This document shows, one piece after another, positions 52,603 through 61,549 of a stretch of 64,000 bases of DNA (positions are counted from its first letter, which is position 1; every line of letters begins with the position of its first letter). Both the position numbers and the translations under genes were made by a program. The stretch is from positions 236,414 to 300,413 of the forward strand of contig CANIEU010000001.1 of NCBI GenBank assembly GCA_947466585.1, written 5' to 3'. The notes below the pieces were generated by a model. The model saw only the letters and a program-made list of their open reading frames with translations, made no database searches and was not told the DNA's origin. The stretch is from Fibrobacterota bacterium (GTDB lineage: Bacteria > Fibrobacterota > Fibrobacteria > UBA11236).

Positions 52603-55600
52603 ATGTTTCGTTCTCTCAACTCCGACGTCTCCTTCCCCAACCTTGAAGAGCGCATCCTTGCGCTGTGGGAAAAGGATGATGCCTTCCGGGAGAGCGTGCG
52701 CCGCCGCCCCGCGACCCAAAGCTTCGCCTTCTTCGACGGCCCTCCCTTCGCCACCGGTCTGCCGCATTACGGTCACCTGCTTGCAGGAACGATCAAGGAC
52801 ATTGTTCCGCGTTACTGGACCATGAAGGGGTACCGCGTGGAGCGCCGCTTCGGTTGGGACTGCCATGGCCTCCCTATCGAGAACCTGATCCAGGACGAAC
52901 TCAAACTGCACACGGTAAAGGACATCCGCGACCATGGTGTGGGTGCCTTCAACGAAGCCTGCCGCGCGGGCGTGCTGCGTTACACGAAGGAATGGCGGCG
53001 CACCGTTTCGCGCATGGGCCGCTGGGTCGATTTCGACAACGAGTACAAGACCATGGACCTCGCCTTCATGGAATCGGTGTGGTGGGTGTTCCAGCAGTGC
53101 TTCGAGAAGGGCCTGATCTATCAGGGTTATCGCATCCAGCCGTACAGCCCCGCGCTGGCGACCTCGCTCTCGAACTTCGAGGTGAATCAGGGTTACAAGA
53201 TGCGGCAGGACCCTTCTGTGGTGATCGCCTTTCCGCTCGAGTGCGACGCGAAAAATTCCGACCGTGACGAGACGCTGCTGGTTTGGACGACCACGCCGTG
53301 GACCTTGCCCAGCAACCTTGCCATCGCGGTAAAGGAAGATTTGGAGTATGCGCTGGTGGCGCACGAAGGCCATAAATACTGGGTGGCTGAATCGCGCCGT
53401 CTGCAATATTTCGGCGAGAACGATGAAGTGATCGACCGCGTGTTGGGCAAGGCCCTGGTGGGCCGGAGATACAAGCCGCTGTTCCAATTCGCTCCGCTCA
53501 TGAGCGAGAAACAGTATGCGATCTTCGCCGCCGATTTCGTCAGCGATTCCGATGGTACTGGTGCGGTGCACATCGCGCCCTCCTTCGGCGAGGAGGACTT
53601 CCAGCTCGGCAAGGCCGAAGGCCTCGGCCTGTGGGACCCGCTCGATGCCGAGGGCAAGTTCACGCATTTGGTGCCAGACTGGCAGGGCATCGGCGCAAAA
53701 GACGCCGACAAGGCCATTCTGCAAAAGCTCAAAAGCGACGGACGCATCTTCCGGCACGAGACCTTCGAACACAGCTATCCGCATTGCTGGCGCACCGACG
53801 TGCCGCTGCTCTACCGTGCGCAAAAGAATTGGTTCCTCGCGCTCGACAAGGAAATCACCAATGCGGACAGGGTCACTAAAACCCTGAAGCAATGGATGAT
53901 CGACTCCAACCAGCAGATCCGCTGGGTGCCCGAACACATCCGCGACGGACGGTTCGGCAAGTGGCTCGACGGCGCGCGCGACTGGAACCTGTCGCGCAAC
54001 CGCTTCTGGGGCACCTGCATCCCGGTGTGGATCGCCGAAGACGGCGACATGCTGTGCGTCGGCGCGCGCGCGGAACTCGAAGCGCTGACCGGGCAAAAGG
54101 TGGACGACCTCCACATGCACGTGGTGGATGTGCTGACCATCAAAACTTCGGACAAGAAAACCTTCGACCCGAACGGTAAGGCCTACACGCGCACGCCCGA
54201 AGTGCTCGACTGCTGGTTCGAGTCGGGCTCCATGCCCTACGCGCAAGGGCACTATCCGTTCGAGAATCGCGAAGCGTTGGAAGAACACTTCCCCGCCGAC
54301 TTCATCGCCGAGGGCCTCGACCAGACTCGCGGCTGGTTCTACACGCTCACCGTCCTCTCGGCAGCGCTGTTCCAAAAGCCCGCGATGAAGAACGTGATCG
54401 TGAACGGCATCATTCTCGCCGAAGACGGTCAGAAGATGAGCAAGCGTCTGCGGAACTATCCCGACCCGAACGAACTGATCGACCGCACCGGTGCGGACGC
54501 CATCCGTTTGTTCATGATCGACTCCGCCGCCGTGAAAGGCGAGGAGTTGAAATTCTCCGAAGTCGGCGTCAAGAACATCACCCGCGCGGTGCTGCTGCCG
54601 CTGTGGAACGCAGTGTCGCTGTTCACGACCTACGCGAACGCCGACGCCTCCAAAGGGCAGCTTACCTGGAAACCCGGACAGAATCGGGTCTCGGGTAATG
54701 AACTCGATCGCTGGATCCTTTCCGACCTGCAGGCCTTGCTGGCCCGCGTGAAGGTGGAGATGGAAGCTTACCGCCTGTACAACGTGGTGCCGGCGCTGGT
54801 GGAATTCGTCGACGACCTCACCAACTGGTACATCCGCCGCTCGCGCCGCCGTTTCTGGAAGTCGGAAAACGACGGCGACAAGAACGACGCCTATGCGACG
54901 CTTTATCGCGTGCTGGTGGAGTTCTCCAAGGCGCTCGCGCCCTTCCTGCCGTTTTTGGCCGAGGAGATTTATCAGGTGCTGGTGCGTGAAAACGACCCGC
55001 AGGCGTTGGTCTCGGTGCATCATACCGACTATCCCGTTTTCGACGCCTCCCTGTTCGACGAAGCGCTGAACGCGAAGATGGCATTGGCTCGCGAAGCCGT
55101 GGTGCTCGGACGCGGTTTGCGCGCCGAACGCAACATCAAGAACCGCCAGCCGCTGCGCCGGTTGCGCGTGGTGGCGCGCTCTGAAGCCGCCGCCGCCGGA
55201 CTGCGCTCGCTCGAAGATCTGATCCGCGACGAACTCAATGTGAAGGACGTCGACATCGCGCTCGACGAATCGTCCTTCGTGCAGTATCAGGCCAAACCCA
55301 ATTTCAAGGCACTGGGCGCGCGTTTGGGCAAGAACATGAAGGCAGTGGCAGCCAAATGCGCCAGCCTCTCGCACGAAGAGATCAAAGGGATCCTCGAGGG
55401 GACGCCGCTGGCCCTCGAAGAGGCGACCTTGACCGCCGAGGACCTGCTGATCATCCGGGAAGTTTCGCCCGATCTGGCCGTGACCGCCACGCCCAATCTG
55501 ACGGTGGCCCTCGATGTCGCCATCGACGAGGCCCTGCGCCTCGAAATGCTGGCCCGCGAGGTCGTAAGCCGCATCCAGGGCCTCCGCAAGGAGTCCGACC

Positions 55601-55800
55601 TCACGGTCACCGACCGCGTGGACGTGTCGCTGACCGGTGTTTCGGAGGGGTTGCGCGGCGCGGTGGAGGCTCACCGTGGCTATATTAGCGCCGAGGTTTT
55701 AGCTGCGTCGATTCTGGTGGAGGGTCCCGAAAACGGGGCTTCGGACACGCTGGAAGTGGATGGCGAAACGGCCCGGATCTTCGTCCGCAAGGTTGGATAA
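52603..55800 (+). CDS. ileS: Isoleucyl-tRNA synthetase, eukaryote-like (IleS2) type
   Basis: This class I synthetase charges tRNA(Ile). At 1065 residues it is longer than common bacterial IleS1 and reads as type 2: GLPHYGHLLAGTIKDIVPRYW holds the HIGH-type motif (HYGH at 55-58), followed by VERRFGWDCHGLPIE. The editing domain comes next, then KMSKR near 611-615 in GQKMSKRLRNYPDP, and a long C-terminal domain. Type 2 enzymes resemble eukaryotic cytosolic IleRS and are generally resistant to mupirocin. No Shine-Dalgarno is evident before the ATG. Two hairpins precede it. Confidence 0.95.
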   Translation: MFRSLNSDVSFPNLEERILALWEKDDAFRESVRRRPATQSFAFFDGPPFATGLPHYGHLLAGTIKDIVPRYWTMKGYRVERRFGWDCHGLPIENLIQDELKLHTVKDIRDHGVGAFNEACRAGVLRYTKEWRRTVSRMGRWVDFDNEYKTMDLAFMESVWWVFQQCFEKGLIYQGYRIQPYSPALATSLSNFEVNQGYKMRQDPSVVIAFPLECDAKNSDRDETLLVWTTTPWTLPSNLAIAVKEDLEYALVAHEGHKYWVAESRRLQYFGENDEVIDRVLGKALVGRRYKPLFQFAPLMSEKQYAIFAADFVSDSDGTGAVHIAPSFGEEDFQLGKAEGLGLWDPLDAEGKFTHLVPDWQGIGAKDADKAILQKLKSDGRIFRHETFEHSYPHCWRTDVPLLYRAQKNWFLALDKEITNADRVTKTLKQWMIDSNQQIRWVPEHIRDGRFGKWLDGARDWNLSRNRFWGTCIPVWIAEDGDMLCVGARAELEALTGQKVDDLHMHVVDVLTIKTSDKKTFDPNGKAYTRTPEVLDCWFESGSMPYAQGHYPFENREALEEHFPADFIAEGLDQTRGWFYTLTVLSAALFQKPAMKNVIVNGIILAEDGQKMSKRLRNYPDPNELIDRTGADAIRLFMIDSAAVKGEELKFSEVGVKNITRAVLLPLWNAVSLFTTYANADASKGQLTWKPGQNRVSGNELDRWILSDLQALLARVKVEMEAYRLYNVVPALVEFVDDLTNWYIRRSRRRFWKSENDGDKNDAYATLYRVLVEFSKALAPFLPFLAEEIYQVLVRENDPQALVSVHHTDYPVFDASLFDEALNAKMALAREAVVLGRGLRAERNIKNRQPLRRLRVVARSEAAAAGLRSLEDLIRDELNVKDVDIALDESSFVQYQAKPNFKALGARLGKNMKAVAAKCASLSHEEIKGILEGTPLALEEATLTAEDLLIIREVSPDLAVTATPNLTVALDVAIDEALRLEMLAREVVSRIQGLRKESDLTVTDRVDVSLTGVSEGLRGAVEAHRGYISAEVLAASILVEGPENGASDTLEVDGETARIFVRKVG

Positions 55801-55884
55801 AAACCGGCGGCGAAGGAACGGGAAACAGAAAGTGTCGACTTCGGGAACGACTCACGAAGACGAACGGATCGTGAAAGGAAGCTC

Positions 55885-56703
55885 ATGAAAAAGAAGACCA
55901 AGGCCGCGCCGAAGAAAAAAGTCGCCGCCCAAAAAGCCGCGCCGAAGAAGGTTGCGCCCAAGAAGGTTGTGAAGGCCACGCCCAAGAAGGTCGTGAAGAC
56001 TTTAGTCCCCGCGAAGGCGGGGAAAGCCGCACCCGCAAAGAAGCCGACCCCGAAGAAGGCAGCCAAGGTTGCGACCAAGGTTGCGACCAAGGCGATCCCG
56101 AAAAAGGCTGCGCCGGCGAAGGCCTCGACCCCCAAAAAAGTTTCCGCGCCCTCCAATAAGGCCGTGGTGACTACGGTGTTGCCGGCCAAGCTCTCGGGCC
56201 AGAAGGTGTCGTCGTCTTCGATGCCCGCGCAGGCTGCGGTCAAGGCCGCCAAGCCCGCACAGGCCAAAATCGCCCCCGGGGTGGCCGTCGAGACTTCGAC
56301 CCGCAAGCGTTTGAACAAAGAAGAGCTGAAGTTTTTCGAGGCGCTCTTGAACGAGAAAAAAGAGACCTTGATGCAGGAGCTCGAATATATCGAAGACAAT
56401 TCGATGCGTCTGAACTCCAAGGAAGGCGCCGGCGATCTTTCGAGTCATGCCTACCATCTCGCCGATCACGCCACCGAAACGCAGGACCGCGAACAGGCTT
56501 TCCATCTCGCCAGCCGCGAAGGTCGCTTCCTGTATTACATCGAAGAAGCGCTCGACCGCGTGCGCGCGGGCACGTTCGGCATTTGCAAGAAGTGCGGAAC
56601 CTTGATTCCTAAGGCGCGTCTTGAGGCGGTGCCGACGGCGAAGATGTGCATCAACTGCAAGTCGCGTCAGGAACACGCCATCGAAGGCGAGTCGATTCTT
56701 TAA
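55885..56703 (+). CDS. Histone-H1-like Lys/Ala/Pro tail fused to a DksA/TraR zinc-finger domain
   Basis: The 272 residues have an N-terminal 135-residue region of KKVAPKKVVKA-type repeats, similar to bacterial H1-like DNA-binding tails, followed by a DksA/TraR domain (about 140-272): a helical coiled coil (KEELKFFEALLNEKKETLMQ) and a four-Cys zinc finger with Cys234, Cys237, Cys255 and Cys258. DksA proteins bind the RNA polymerase secondary channel and act with ppGpp. The DksA catalytic-tip Asp pair is not obvious in the coiled-coil loop (DLSSHAYHLADHA). AAAGGAAG precedes the ATG. A strong terminator follows. The fused tail may target DNA or localise the protein. Confidence 0.85.
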   Translation: MKKKTKAAPKKKVAAQKAAPKKVAPKKVVKATPKKVVKTLVPAKAGKAAPAKKPTPKKAAKVATKVATKAIPKKAAPAKASTPKKVSAPSNKAVVTTVLPAKLSGQKVSSSSMPAQAAVKAAKPAQAKIAPGVAVETSTRKRLNKEELKFFEALLNEKKETLMQELEYIEDNSMRLNSKEGAGDLSSHAYHLADHATETQDREQAFHLASREGRFLYYIEEALDRVRAGTFGICKKCGTLIPKARLEAVPTAKMCINCKSRQEHAIEGESIL

Positions 56704-56763
56704 ACAACGTGAGAGATCGAGCCGCTTCGCAGGTCATTCTGCGGCGGCCCGGATGAAGTCGAA

Positions 56764-56794
56764 GGGGTGTCCGCTACGCGGGCACCCCTTTTTT
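56764..56794 (+). terminator. Rho-independent terminator after the DksA-like gene
   Basis: GGGGTGTCCGC (56764-56774) pairs with GCGGGCACCCC (56778-56788) with one wobble, followed by TTTTTT. Confidence 0.9.
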
Positions 56795-57061
56795 GTTGCC
56801 TGATCCTTTAGGCTTCGCGGCGCGATGCCGCATGGAAATCCTAGCGTGGATGCGTGCACGGCCTCTGCACGGAGTTTCATGACGCCCCGAATACGGAAGA
56901 GCGGAACCCTTTGTTTCCGCATCAAAACCGGCGCTTGCGGTCACTCTTGAACTTTGGCACTCCGCTTGCATTAGGCGGCGATACGCGGACCCACTCCGCG
57001 CGAAGGCACTCCGCATTCATCCCCGAATCAAAAGACCCACACGCTCTCGAAAGGATTCTCC
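56795..57061 (+). other. Promoter region of the first secreted-cluster lipoprotein
   Basis: No gene is present. GCGGAA-CCCTTTG-TTTCCGC (about 56911-56930) can form a hairpin. TTGAAC at 56947 with CATTAG/ATTAGG about 16-17 nt later is a weak promoter candidate. AAAGGA precedes the ATG at 57062 by about 7 nt. Confidence 0.4.
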
Positions 57062-58060
57062 ATGTCACGTTTCATCCCAAATTTTTTTCTTTCCGCCGCA
57101 GTAGCGCTTCCTTTGGCTTCCTTGATCGCCTGCGATTTTTCAGACCCCTCCGACCCATCCTCCGGCTCCAGCGCCGCGCCCATAGCGGCCGGACCGGATG
57201 TCGACCGCTTTCATGAAAAAAGCTTTTCATGGGACGCGCCCGCTTCGGCCTCCTCCAACTCCGCTTTGGCGAAAACCGCGGCGCTGCAGACGCGCTTCGA
57301 ATCGCGCGAATCCTTCGGCGACGCGATCCGCGATCTGGATGCGGCGCTGCAAACGCGGGGCTTTTCGGACAGCCTCTGGAAGCCGGTGGACTTTGCCTGC
57401 GACGAACTCGATCTTGCGCTGTGGAACCGGTACGGTACCATCCGCCTCGGAGACTCCGTGGTATTCAACGAATCCATCCTCCGATCACGCTGCACCGACA
57501 TCGGCGGGCCCGATACGGCAACTGCCGGTTTCACTGGCGAATCCGGCGGAAAACTCGGCAAAACTGCGGTGACTTATCCCGCCACCGAATCGGAACACCG
57601 GGTCTATCCGTACAAAATGATCGGTCGCTCCTGGGACAACTTCGACTTGGTGGTCTACAAGTCAACCGGAGGGGAGACCCAGTTCAAGAAACACAGAGAG
57701 AAGGCGTTCGTCACCGCCTGGTGGGACACCGACGCCACCCGCATCGGGATCCGCATCTACCTGCTCAATTGCGGAGTCGCAGGCGCCCAACGCACTTGCT
57801 ACGGAACGGGCTCACACAGCGACTGGTACAAGGATGACGACTACGTCAGCAAACGCGATTTCTCCGCAAGTCTGCAAATCAACTACACTCCGCCGTCCAC
57901 GGTCACATTGAATCCAACGAAACTGCGCGTGTCGGATGCGGTCTATTCGATGCACTCGGCCGACCATGCGGGCATCGCCTTCCGGGCCGTTTCGTCTTCG
58001 GGATTGACCTCCGCAACCGTCGTGACCGGCATGCCCGCCACCGAATACGTGACCTGGTGA
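57062..58060 (+). CDS. Secreted lipoprotein, paralogue 1 of a tandem pair
   Basis: The 332-residue protein has a lipoprotein-type signal ending in ASLIAC. After a Ser/Pro linker it shares a domain with the protein at 59374: FHEKSFSW, SDSLWKPVDFACDELDLALWN, YGTIRLGDSVVFNE, YPYKMIGRSWDNFDL, GGETQFKK, WDTDATRIGIRIYL, HSADHAGIAFRA and a C-terminal EYVTW. Four Cys outside the lipobox (ACDE, SRC, LNCG, TCYG) match Cys positions in the paralogue and may form disulfides. No known family was recognised. The stop overlaps the ATG of the next gene (TGATG). Confidence 0.75.
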   Translation: MSRFIPNFFLSAAVALPLASLIACDFSDPSDPSSGSSAAPIAAGPDVDRFHEKSFSWDAPASASSNSALAKTAALQTRFESRESFGDAIRDLDAALQTRGFSDSLWKPVDFACDELDLALWNRYGTIRLGDSVVFNESILRSRCTDIGGPDTATAGFTGESGGKLGKTAVTYPATESEHRVYPYKMIGRSWDNFDLVVYKSTGGETQFKKHREKAFVTAWWDTDATRIGIRIYLLNCGVAGAQRTCYGTGSHSDWYKDDDYVSKRDFSASLQINYTPPSTVTLNPTKLRVSDAVYSMHSADHAGIAFRAVSSSGLTSATVVTGMPATEYVTW

Positions 58061-58971
58061 TGGTAGCCTCTCGCTTCTTCCGCCGCGCCCCCGGTGTCGA
58101 CCGACATCGCCGGGTGGCGTGGGGGATCGTCGTTTGCGCCTTACTGGTTGGTATCGGAGCCGCGTTGTCCTGGGTTACCTACGACTATCGGGTGCGCTGG
58201 CTCGCCTCCATAGGACGCTTCGGGGGTTTCGTGACGGCTCAGGCTTTTCCCCTGCGTGATTCCCTTCCCGCCTTGGGCGGCAGCCTCTCGAATCTGGAAG
58301 CATTCAAGCTCACCGTCGACCCGATGGCGCGAACGAATGCGGATCGATCTATCTGGGTAAACGATTCGCTCCACCGGATATCGATGGAGTATTTCGCGGA
58401 TAAAAATCCGTTCGATTCGGTCACACTAATGGTGTGGAGCAGTGACTCCTTTGCGGCAAGCAAGACGTTTCGAAACCGTCGGGACGTCACCTGGGACCTG
58501 AAGCGATCCAACAAACCAACGGACTGGACGGAGGTCGTTGGAATGTACGCGTCCTACCCGAAAGTCTTGACCTTTCGATCGCCGGATTCCTCTGTCCGCC
58601 TCTTTGACCCGGTTGAGGGGAAGGTCCTGCATGTCGTACGCGGGCGGTATCGCGACCATCGTGAACGTATAACACCCGCGGATACCTCCTATCCCGCACG
58701 GGAGAAGGGCAGCGACCTGCAGCTGTTGGCGAAAGGTAACGCACTAGCCGTTGTCAACCCATCCACGCGCGCAGTGACTTTGCGACTTGTTTCAATGTAT
58801 CCAAAGCGTTGGCATTTGATCCGGGTCAGCGGAAATTCGATTCACATCTACCGCCGGTTGCTTCAAAACCATCTGAGCAACGTATGGGCCTATACCAATC
58901 CAGGCGAAACCTATCCAGTAATCCTTGAAGACACACGAGATCCCACGAGATTCTTCCTCTTGGTGAAATAA
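58060..58971 (+). CDS. Single-pass membrane protein of unknown function
   Basis: The 303-residue product has a basic N-terminus, one transmembrane helix (about residues 20-40: VAWGIVVCALLVGIGAAL) and a large presumably extracytoplasmic domain of beta-rich, charged sequence. I recognise no family. The ATG at 58060 overlaps the stop of the lipoprotein gene, so the two are translated together and may act together at the envelope. The paralogous second lipoprotein at 59374 has no equivalent partner. Confidence 0.65.
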   Translation: MVASRFFRRAPGVDRHRRVAWGIVVCALLVGIGAALSWVTYDYRVRWLASIGRFGGFVTAQAFPLRDSLPALGGSLSNLEAFKLTVDPMARTNADRSIWVNDSLHRISMEYFADKNPFDSVTLMVWSSDSFAASKTFRNRRDVTWDLKRSNKPTDWTEVVGMYASYPKVLTFRSPDSSVRLFDPVEGKVLHVVRGRYRDHRERITPADTSYPAREKGSDLQLLAKGNALAVVNPSTRAVTLRLVSMYPKRWHLIRVSGNSIHIYRRLLQNHLSNVWAYTNPGETYPVILEDTRDPTRFFLLVK

Positions 58972-59373
58972 TTCTGCCCATTTATTTCACCGGTTTTCAC
59001 TCATCTTCTCGCATGATCACCTGCCGTGATTTTTTTCTTCGCGCAGAAATCAATTTCCAATTGACGCCGATTCTTTCCCTGTCGCATCATTTGTCTCGTG
59101 GTTGTTTCGCTTCAGCGAACCGCACTCGTAAACCGGAAGGAGAATGCCGTGAAACATTTCGCAGGATTCAGCGCAGGATGGCGAAACGGATTTACGAATA
59201 GCCTCCACCTTGTTTCATGGGGCAAAAAAAGTATTCGCATATCGAGTTACGAATTCGAGCAATATTCAAGGCCAAGATCATGTTCGTGTACGAAAAACAT
59301 CTTCGGCATCAGGATTGCTCAAAAGGGTGAGCGTGGAAAAATGTTCCACGCCCAATCTTTACAAGGAGACCTT
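58972..59373 (+). other. Long leader of the second cluster lipoprotein
   Basis: ATCAC-CTGCC-GTGAT followed by TTTTTTT (59020-59037) is a plausible terminator for the upstream gene. GGAAGGAG at 59137-59144 lies before a GTG at 59150 that is in frame with the lipoprotein at 59374. GCGTGGAA (59331-59338) pairs perfectly with TTCCACGC (59344-59351), a hairpin just upstream of the AAGGAG used by the ATG at 59374. The region could be a translated extension, an upstream peptide or a regulatory leader. Confidence 0.5.
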
Positions 59374-60327
59374 ATGCGACTTCATGTTTCGCTCTTCCCA
59401 ATAGCGGCGGCTCTAACCGGGCTGATCGGCTGCAATAGTCAAGACGCACGCGTCACTTCCGCTTCCGATGATCTGGATGAAGATCGCTATCACGAGAAAA
59501 GCTTTTCGTGGGGTGAGTCCTCCGGAGGACTACCCAAGGCAAGCGCGCTCGCAGGAATCGCGGGTAAGCAGACGGCCTTCGCAACGCAAGAGGAGTTGGT
59601 GGCTGCGGTCAAGGCGCTCGATGAGAAACTGAAGGATCACGCCTTCACCGACAGCTTGTGGAAGCCGGTTGACTATGCCTGCGACGAACTTGACCTAGCA
59701 GTGTGGAATGAATATGGCACCGTGAGGCTGGGCGACTCGGTGGTGTTTGATGAGGGGATGTTGAAAAGCCGCTGCCGGTTGAGTGAGGGGATTGATCAAG
59801 AGTCAGAAACACACGACCAAACTTTAGAGAAAAAATCGATTTCCATGCGACATCACCAAGAAGTCGTCGATCGTCAATATCCTTATAAGATGATCGGACG
59901 AGTTTGGGATAATTACGATCTCTGGGCATATAAATCTTCAGGTGGCGAAACCCAGTTTGAGAAACGTCGTTCTCGTTTTGGCGTTACTGCATGGTACGAT
60001 ACCGACGCCACCCGAATTGGGGTAAGAGTTTACCTGTTTGATTGCGGGGATAGAGATGGCCTCCGATACTGCTACCATGGCGATACCAAAATGAGCTGGT
60101 ATAAGAATGACGATTACGTCTCGTATCGGGATTTTGCCGTTGGTAAAATCGTCATCCATAGCGATAGGCTGCCGGAAATTCATCCAGCCAAACTCTTTGG
60201 ATCAGACTTTGCTCTTTCAATGCATTCCGTTGACCATGCCGGTCTTCAATTCCGCGCACAATCAATATCCAATCCGAACGTTAAGGCTGAATTTGAGTTT
60301 GTAGACCCGGAATTCGTGACTTGGTAA
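59374..60327 (+). CDS. Secreted lipoprotein, paralogue 2 of a tandem pair
   Basis: The 317-residue protein has a lipoprotein signal (LFPIAAALTGLIGC) and the same domain as the protein at 57062, with close matches in YHEKSFSW, TDSLWKPVDYACDELDLAVWN, YGTVRLGDSVVF, YPYKMIGRVWDNYDL, GGETQFEK, YDTDATRIGVRVYLF and the C-terminal EFVTW. The central linker differs (QESETHDQTLEKKS). The AAGGAG at 59362 supports the ATG at 59374; the track ORF continues 92 codons upstream. Codon use is AT-richer than in paralogue 1, so the copies have diverged or came separately. Confidence 0.75.
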   Translation: MRLHVSLFPIAAALTGLIGCNSQDARVTSASDDLDEDRYHEKSFSWGESSGGLPKASALAGIAGKQTAFATQEELVAAVKALDEKLKDHAFTDSLWKPVDYACDELDLAVWNEYGTVRLGDSVVFDEGMLKSRCRLSEGIDQESETHDQTLEKKSISMRHHQEVVDRQYPYKMIGRVWDNYDLWAYKSSGGETQFEKRRSRFGVTAWYDTDATRIGVRVYLFDCGDRDGLRYCYHGDTKMSWYKNDDYVSYRDFAVGKIVIHSDRLPEIHPAKLFGSDFALSMHSVDHAGLQFRAQSISNPNVKAEFEFVDPEFVTW

Positions 60328-60399
60328 CCACAAATGCACGCACTTCCAGGCCATACCTTGAAGTGCGTGTCCGACCATCATTTTAAAAAAGGAATAGAC

Positions 60400-60924
60400 A
60401 TGTTGAAGCGGATTTTTTTTCTGGCAAGCTTTATACTTGCCCCTACCTTCGCCGAAGAATATCACGGCCATCATATTGGCATCAATGCGGGTCTGAGCAC
60501 GACTAAAAATTTCCTGGGGGGTTTCTATTCATGGGATCGGAACCAAATTAACGCAGGCACGAACCTTACGATCTTTTCGTTCGAAGAAGGCATTTTCTAT
60601 GCCCAACCATCCATTACCTATAACAGGTATTTGACAGCGAATGGGCTCTACGCTTCGCTCGGCATGATGGCGACCTATTACCCAGAAACGTATGAGACGT
60701 ACACGCCTCCCACCCCACCAGAGGCTCATGGAACCTATACCCAACACAATGAACCGAGTTGGAGAACCAACTATTTAACACTAGGGCTTGGGAAAAACTT
60801 CCAATATCGATATTGGGGTTTCAATATTGATGGAAACCTGACCGCTCCTCTCGACACTGATTTCGGAAACACTTTTGGTCTTTGGCTAGGCGCCGGCCTC
60901 TCATATCGCTTCAAACTCAATTAA
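60400..60924 (+). CDS. Predicted small beta-barrel outer-membrane protein, paralogue A
   Basis: The 174-residue product has a signal peptide (MLKRIFFLASFILAPTFA) and alternating strands ending with LGAGLSYRFKLN, similar to outer-membrane barrel ends. It aligns over its length with the next protein: GINAGLS, a YNRYLTANGLYASLGMMATYY strand pair, an acidic Pro-rich loop (YTPPTPPEAHG), and the C-terminal motif. AAAAAAGGAAT precedes the ATG at 60400, preferred over the track start at 60334. Function unknown. Confidence 0.7.
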   Translation: MLKRIFFLASFILAPTFAEEYHGHHIGINAGLSTTKNFLGGFYSWDRNQINAGTNLTIFSFEEGIFYAQPSITYNRYLTANGLYASLGMMATYYPETYETYTPPTPPEAHGTYTQHNEPSWRTNYLTLGLGKNFQYRYWGFNIDGNLTAPLDTDFGNTFGLWLGAGLSYRFKLN

Positions 60925-60939
60925 TCCAGCCGCCGCTTT

Positions 60940-61485
60940 ATGGATCCCGTCTTTTTCCCGGCTCTCTTCGCCGGGCTCGTATCCATCTTACCAGGCTTAC
61001 ACATGAGTTGGCCTGATGAAAGCGCACTGGGTGTTAACATTGGATTTTCACCAGCCACCTCGGGCACAGGCCTGTTCTATGCCCATGGTGGCAACCAATG
61101 GAATATCGGGGCACTGTATGCGATCGGATCGGTCAATCCTGACTTGACCGATGTCAAAGTGGGCGCCAGCTACAATCGAACGCTCACGGATTGGGGACTT
61201 TTTTTTGCCACGGGTATGGTACTCACTTACATGATCGAAGAGGGTACCGAGCCGGAACGTCCCTTCGAACCTGATCTCCCTCCGACGGGTGCCGCATGGA
61301 GGTCGCATGGCGCGAAAGACCCTGTGTTTCTACTCGAACTTGGCCAAAGGATTGAATTCGGTAGCCGGGATCAGTTCGGAATCCATGCCGATGTCGGAGC
61401 CGCCGCCGATCTCGATTCAAAAAACAAAAACCCATGGGGTCCGATTGTTGGGGCAGGAATGTCCTATCGCTTCCGAATAAATTGA
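60940..61485 (+). CDS. Predicted small beta-barrel outer-membrane protein, paralogue B
   Basis: The 181-residue protein is a diverged paralogue of the preceding gene: GVNIGFS, YNRTLTDWGLFFATGMVLTYM, a loop with EPERPFEPDLPP, and the C-terminal IVGAGMSYRFRIN. The N-terminus (MDPVFFPALFAGLVSILPGLHM) looks like a weak signal peptide. It starts 15 bases after the preceding stop, so the pair is probably one transcript with the upstream lipoprotein. Function unknown. Confidence 0.68.
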   Translation: MDPVFFPALFAGLVSILPGLHMSWPDESALGVNIGFSPATSGTGLFYAHGGNQWNIGALYAIGSVNPDLTDVKVGASYNRTLTDWGLFFATGMVLTYMIEEGTEPERPFEPDLPPTGAAWRSHGAKDPVFLLELGQRIEFGSRDQFGIHADVGAAADLDSKNKNPWGPIVGAGMSYRFRIN

Positions 61486-61537
61486 ATTTGAAATACTGAG
61501 GCAATCGAACATGGGTCTCCATGGAATTGGCTCGGTT

Positions 61538-61549
61538 TATCTTTCCCCC
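61538..61549 (+). promoter_or_regulatory. -10 element for a leaderless start of the TauE/SafE gene
   Basis: TATCTT (61538-61543) ends 6 nt before the ATG, with TCCCCC between. TATCTTTCCCCC is identical to the element before the gene at 23551. No clear -35. Confidence 0.45.

Noticed and set aside
52588-55674. 1028-residue minus-strand ORF within ileS
   Set aside because: Mirror of the ileS frame with no domain of its own; it contains repeated acidic and His-rich antisense patterns.
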